Origin: Actinospica durhamensis
GTDB lineage: Bacteria; Actinomycetota; Actinomycetes; Streptomycetales; Catenulisporaceae
Assembly: GCF_018139695.1 (NCBI RefSeq)
Contig: NZ_JAGSOG010000072.1
Span: 1-34,180 of the forward strand
Length of the DNA: 34,180 nucleotides
Direction of reading: 5' to 3'
This document shows positions 32,278-34,180 of this stretch, in pieces (position 1 is the stretch's first letter; every line of letters begins with the position of its first letter). The position numbers and the translations under genes are program-made. The notes beneath the pieces are model-generated. The model saw only the letters and a program-made list of their open reading frames with translations. It was not told the DNA's origin and ran no database searches.

Positions 32278-32715
32278 GTGACCAGCACTCCGCTCCCCGA
32301 CTTCGGCACGGAGTTCGACGCCCGCGCGCTGGCCGAGGCCGGCTGGTCGATCCGACCCGCTCAAGGCAGAGGCGAACGGCAGGCTTTGGAGGTGTACGCG
32401 CGAGAACAGCTCATCGACGTGCTGGTCTTCTCGAGGCTTTCCGCCCCTGTGCTGTGCGGAGCGTGGCAGAGCGGGCGGGGACAGCACGCCTCGGTGCTGG
32501 TGTGGGGCCATGCGGCCCCCGAAGGCGGTTTGCCCACCGTGGAACTGAGCCACCGCTCGGGCCTGTTCAGGCGAGCGAGCGTGCACACCGCGACTCCCGT
32601 CGCCGCAGACGCCTTCTGGCTCGCTCTCTTCGACGGCCCTGCTCATCGCGTCCGGGTCGCGACCACGACCGGCCGCGCGGAATGCGCACGGGTCCGCGCG
32701 GGCGGGCGGCGATGA
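32278..32715 (+). CDS. Unknown protein (145 aa)
   Basis: The 145-residue soluble product begins with GTG after AAGGGAG at a spacing of about 8 nt. It reads TSTPLPDFGTEFDARALAEAGWSIRP, then EVYAREQLIDVLVFSRLSAPVLCGAW, and ends in an Arg-rich tail. I recognise no family; the alternation of short strands and helices suggests a compact alpha/beta fold. It diverges from the ABC exporter operon and shares its control region, so the two could be co-regulated. It is convergent with the Fic/Doc-like gene. Confidence 0.6.
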   Translation: MTSTPLPDFGTEFDARALAEAGWSIRPAQGRGERQALEVYAREQLIDVLVFSRLSAPVLCGAWQSGRGQHASVLVWGHAAPEGGLPTVELSHRSGLFRRASVHTATPVAADAFWLALFDGPAHRVRVATTTGRAECARVRAGGRR

Positions 32716-32773
32716 CGGGCTGACTGTGGCGACGAGCGGCGGTGGGCGTTGCCGCACTCCCGGCGGCGCCTGC

Positions 32774-32795
32774 GGCACCGGATCGGCACCGGATC
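32774..32795. repeat. Tandem 11-bp repeat at the end of the Fic/Doc-like gene
   Basis: GGCACCGGATC occurs twice head to tail at 32774-32784 and 32785-32795; the second copy runs into the stop codon of the leftward gene. Possible polymerase slippage product; function unknown. Confidence 0.5.
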
Positions 32796-33477
32796 AGCAG
32801 GCCGCGCCGGCTGTGGCGCAAGGGGAGGCGGGGTGGGACGGAGCCGGGTGCACGCCGGTGCCCTGCTGATCGCTACATGCCGCGGCCAGCACGGCGAGGC
32901 TGGCGAGGGCGAGTGCGGCCAGGGTTCCGGCCAGTCTGCGCCCGGCGGCCCGGGGTACTGACCCCGGCCGTGTCCGGGCCGGCCGGCGGGCACCTGGCGC
33001 GGACACGGCCCATTGCGGCGCCGGCGTCGGCACGGGTTCCTCTTCGACGGTGGGCGGGGGTACCCGGGCCAGGCGCGGGGCGAGCCAGTCGGCCGCGGCC
33101 TGCGGGTCCAGGCGGCCGGAGCCAAGCGCTTCGATGACCACGGCCGCGGTCTGCGGCGGTTCGAGGTCGGCCCGCCACCCGTTGAGCGCGAGCATCTGCA
33201 GGCCGGCGGCCGTCGCCAGACGCGCACCGTCGGACCCGAACGGCCGGTGCACCAGCAGGGCGCGGACCAGCGCTGCCGCGGCCTGCGCGGCGTCGGCCGG
33301 ATCACCGGGCCCGACGGCCGCGGTCACCGTGTGCGCGCTTCGGGCGCCGGATATCCCGGCGTCGGCGAGCGCGGCGTCCAGAGCCGCCGGGTCGAGACGG
33401 GCGAGCGCCTCGTCGGGGCCGATGCCGAGTGCGCTCCCGGCGATCAGCACCAGGTCCGCCACATCGAGGTCGATCAC
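32794..33477 (-). CDS. Fic/Doc-like protein with degenerate motif and C-terminal membrane segment
   Basis: The 227-residue product begins with GTG inside the stop of the RHH gene (GTGA overlap). The N-terminal 120 residues have the layout of Doc toxins: IDLDVADLVLIAGSALGI, a middle helix, then LLVHRPFGSDGARLATAAGLQMLALNGW, where Fic/Doc proteins have H-x-F-x-D-G-N-x-R. The His, Phe, Gly and Arg positions partly survive but the Asn is lost, so AMP- or phosphate-transfer is doubtful. A Pro-rich linker leads to a hydrophobic helix (LAGTLAALALASLAVLAAAC) and a short tail with Cys, an addition not usual for Doc. The family assignment is by pattern only. Confidence 0.55.
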   Translation of the reverse strand: MIDLDVADLVLIAGSALGIGPDEALARLDPAALDAALADAGISGARSAHTVTAAVGPGDPADAAQAAAALVRALLVHRPFGSDGARLATAAGLQMLALNGWRADLEPPQTAAVVIEALGSGRLDPQAAADWLAPRLARVPPPTVEEEPVPTPAPQWAVSAPGARRPARTRPGSVPRAAGRRLAGTLAALALASLAVLAAACSDQQGTGVHPAPSHPASPCATAGAAC

Positions 33478-33722
33478 TGGTCCTCATCCCGCAGCAGGTC
33501 GAGCAGCCGCTGATGGCGCGCCAGGTTCTCCTGCAGCAGCCGCCGGAAGCGCTCGTCGCCGCGGCGCGCCTCGACCAGCGCGGCGATCGCCTCGCGGGCC
33601 ACGTCCGAGACCGAACGCTGCTCGACCTCGGCGACGGTCGCCAGCAGGTCGGCCAGTTCGGGATCGAGCCGCAGCACCATGTTCTTCGTCGCACCCTTGC
33701 CAGCATTCCCGGTCTCCGCCAT
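33474..33722 (-). CDS. Ribbon-helix-helix (CopG-type) antitoxin or repressor
   Basis: The 82-residue protein has the RHH pattern: the strand KNMVLRLDPELADLL (about 13-27), then the two helices VEQRSVSDVAREAIAALVEARR and a charged C-terminal helix (RFRRLLQENLARHQRLLDLL) that could wrap a partner. RHH dimers insert the strand in the DNA major groove. The gene overlaps the Fic/Doc-like gene by 4 nt, the usual antitoxin-toxin order. Its ATG at 33722 has no ribosome site; TATCTT 6 nt upstream fits a leaderless promoter, and three 8-bp repeats cover both, so self-repression is likely. Confidence 0.8.
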   Translation of the reverse strand: MAETGNAGKGATKNMVLRLDPELADLLATVAEVEQRSVSDVAREAIAALVEARRGDERFRRLLQENLARHQRLLDLLRDEDQ

Positions 33723-33745
33723 GATACCAAGATATCTCGATATCA
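33722..33745 (-). promoter_or_regulatory. Triple 8-bp operator over the start of the RHH gene
   Basis: TGATACCA, AGATATCT and CGATATCA follow each other without gaps, each with a GATA(T/C)C core. The set spans the -10 element (minus strand TATCTT) and the start codon. Regular short spacing of half-sites is typical for cooperative RHH repressors, so the adjacent RHH protein is the expected ligand. Confidence 0.6.
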
Positions 33746-33767
33746 GGCGCGGGCCAAGCCCCGCGCC
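33746..33767. promoter_or_regulatory. 8-bp stem hairpin next to the operator
   Basis: GGCGCGGG and CCCGCGCC (33746-33753, 33760-33767) are perfectly complementary with a 6-nt loop. It lies in the gap between the divergent RHH and lgt genes and might be an insulating hairpin or lie in the lgt leader. Confidence 0.35.
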
Positions 33768-33838
33768 CGGACTCGTCCGCCCGGTCGAGCCCCCGTCGCC
33801 GGGAATGCCCGTCCGGCACAAGAAAGGTGCGGCCACCG

Positions 33839-34180
33839 ATGCCCGCTGTCGGCTCCACCCCGACGCCCCTGGCGTTCCTGCCCAGCCCGTCGAGCAACGG
33901 CCTGCAACTCGGCCCGATCTTCCTGCACTACTACGGGATGATGTACGTGGTCGGCATCGTGCTGGCACTGACCATCATCTCCCGGCGCTGGACGGCGGCG
34001 GGCGGCGACCGCGACCTCGTCTACGAGGTCCTGATGTGGTCCGTGCCCGCCGGCCTGATCGGCGCCCGCATCTACTTCGACGTGACCACGCCGTTCGACA
34101 TCAACCCCCACACCTGGTGGGGCCCGCTGGCGATCTGGAACGGCGGGCTCGGGGTGTGGGGCGGCATCGCGGCCGGGGCG
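33839..34180 (+). CDS. lgt: Prolipoprotein diacylglyceryl transferase, 5' part
   Basis: The first 114 codons are present and the frame runs off the right edge. The sequence fits Lgt: FLPSPSSNGLQLGPIFLHYYGMMYVVGIVLAL (first membrane helix), LMWSVPAGLIGARIYFDV (family motif G-x-x-G-x-R) and WWGPLAIWNGGLGVWGG. Lgt attaches diacylglycerol from phosphatidylglycerol to the Cys of prolipoproteins in the cytoplasmic membrane. AAAGGTGCGG precedes the ATG at 33839 at a rather long distance. It is divergent from the RHH/Fic-like pair with 116 bp between the starts. Confidence 0.93.
   Translation, partial: MPAVGSTPTPLAFLPSPSSNGLQLGPIFLHYYGMMYVVGIVLALTIISRRWTAAGGDRDLVYEVLMWSVPAGLIGARIYFDVTTPFDINPHTWWGPLAIWNGGLGVWGGIAAGA

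Overview
The window is very GC-rich DNA with GTG/ATG starts, GGAGG-type ribosome sites, many 4-nt ATGA/GTGA gene overlaps and several apparently leaderless genes. Together with the families present (ricin-lectin secreted hydrolases, SpoIIE/PP2C phosphatase, NarL-type two-component pairs, SnoaL-like proteins, MOSC-ferredoxin reductase fusions) this points to a free-living soil actinobacterium of the Streptomyces/Catenulispora type. The genus is an inference. I see no rRNA, tRNA, CRISPR array or prophage.

Layout. 1-2450: the C-terminal end of a hexapeptide-repeat protein, a SnoaL-like gene, and an IS256-family transposase whose stop codon lies directly against the ribosome site of the SnoaL-like gene; no left IS end is visible. 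2450-8630: a secreted GH59 (galactocerebrosidase-like) enzyme with two ricin-type lectin domains, divergent from a PAS-PP2C (SpoIIE/RsbU-like) phosphatase, then small unknown, lipoprotein-like and HNH-like genes. 8820-14160: an ABC exporter pair and a large secreted phosphoesterase with PKD, Fn3 and C-terminal domains. 14500-17100: a thioredoxin-reductase-like protein without its CxxC, coupled to a UBP-type zinc finger, and divergent from a small cytochrome-c-like protein without a haem motif that is preceded by a possible 26-codon leader ORF.

17200-24780: a glyoxalase-fold gene (minus strand) faces a rightward set of a one-cysteine peroxiredoxin, a nitronate monooxygenase, an HSL-type esterase, a MOSC / ferredoxin-reductase / [2Fe-2S] fusion, a DJ-1/Hsp31-like protein, an SDR that lacks the catalytic Tyr, and an unknown gene. 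Read together, these enzymes could form a detoxification route for nitronates and N-hydroxylated compounds and for the peroxide, nitrite and aldehydes released from them. This is the most interesting functional grouping in the window and is a hypothesis.

24800-28050: an XRE-cupin repressor divergent from a BenE-type transporter, with tandem palindromes across the transporter start codon; an unknown gene flanked by exact 13-bp direct repeats; and an NTF2-like gene. 28065-31946: a regulator / sensor kinase / ABC permease / ABC ATPase block, probably one drug- or peptide-sensing exporter system, with a 22-bp perfect palindrome upstream. 32278-34180: an unknown gene, a ribbon-helix-helix / degenerate Fic-Doc-like pair with 8-bp operator repeats over its start, and the 5' part of lgt.
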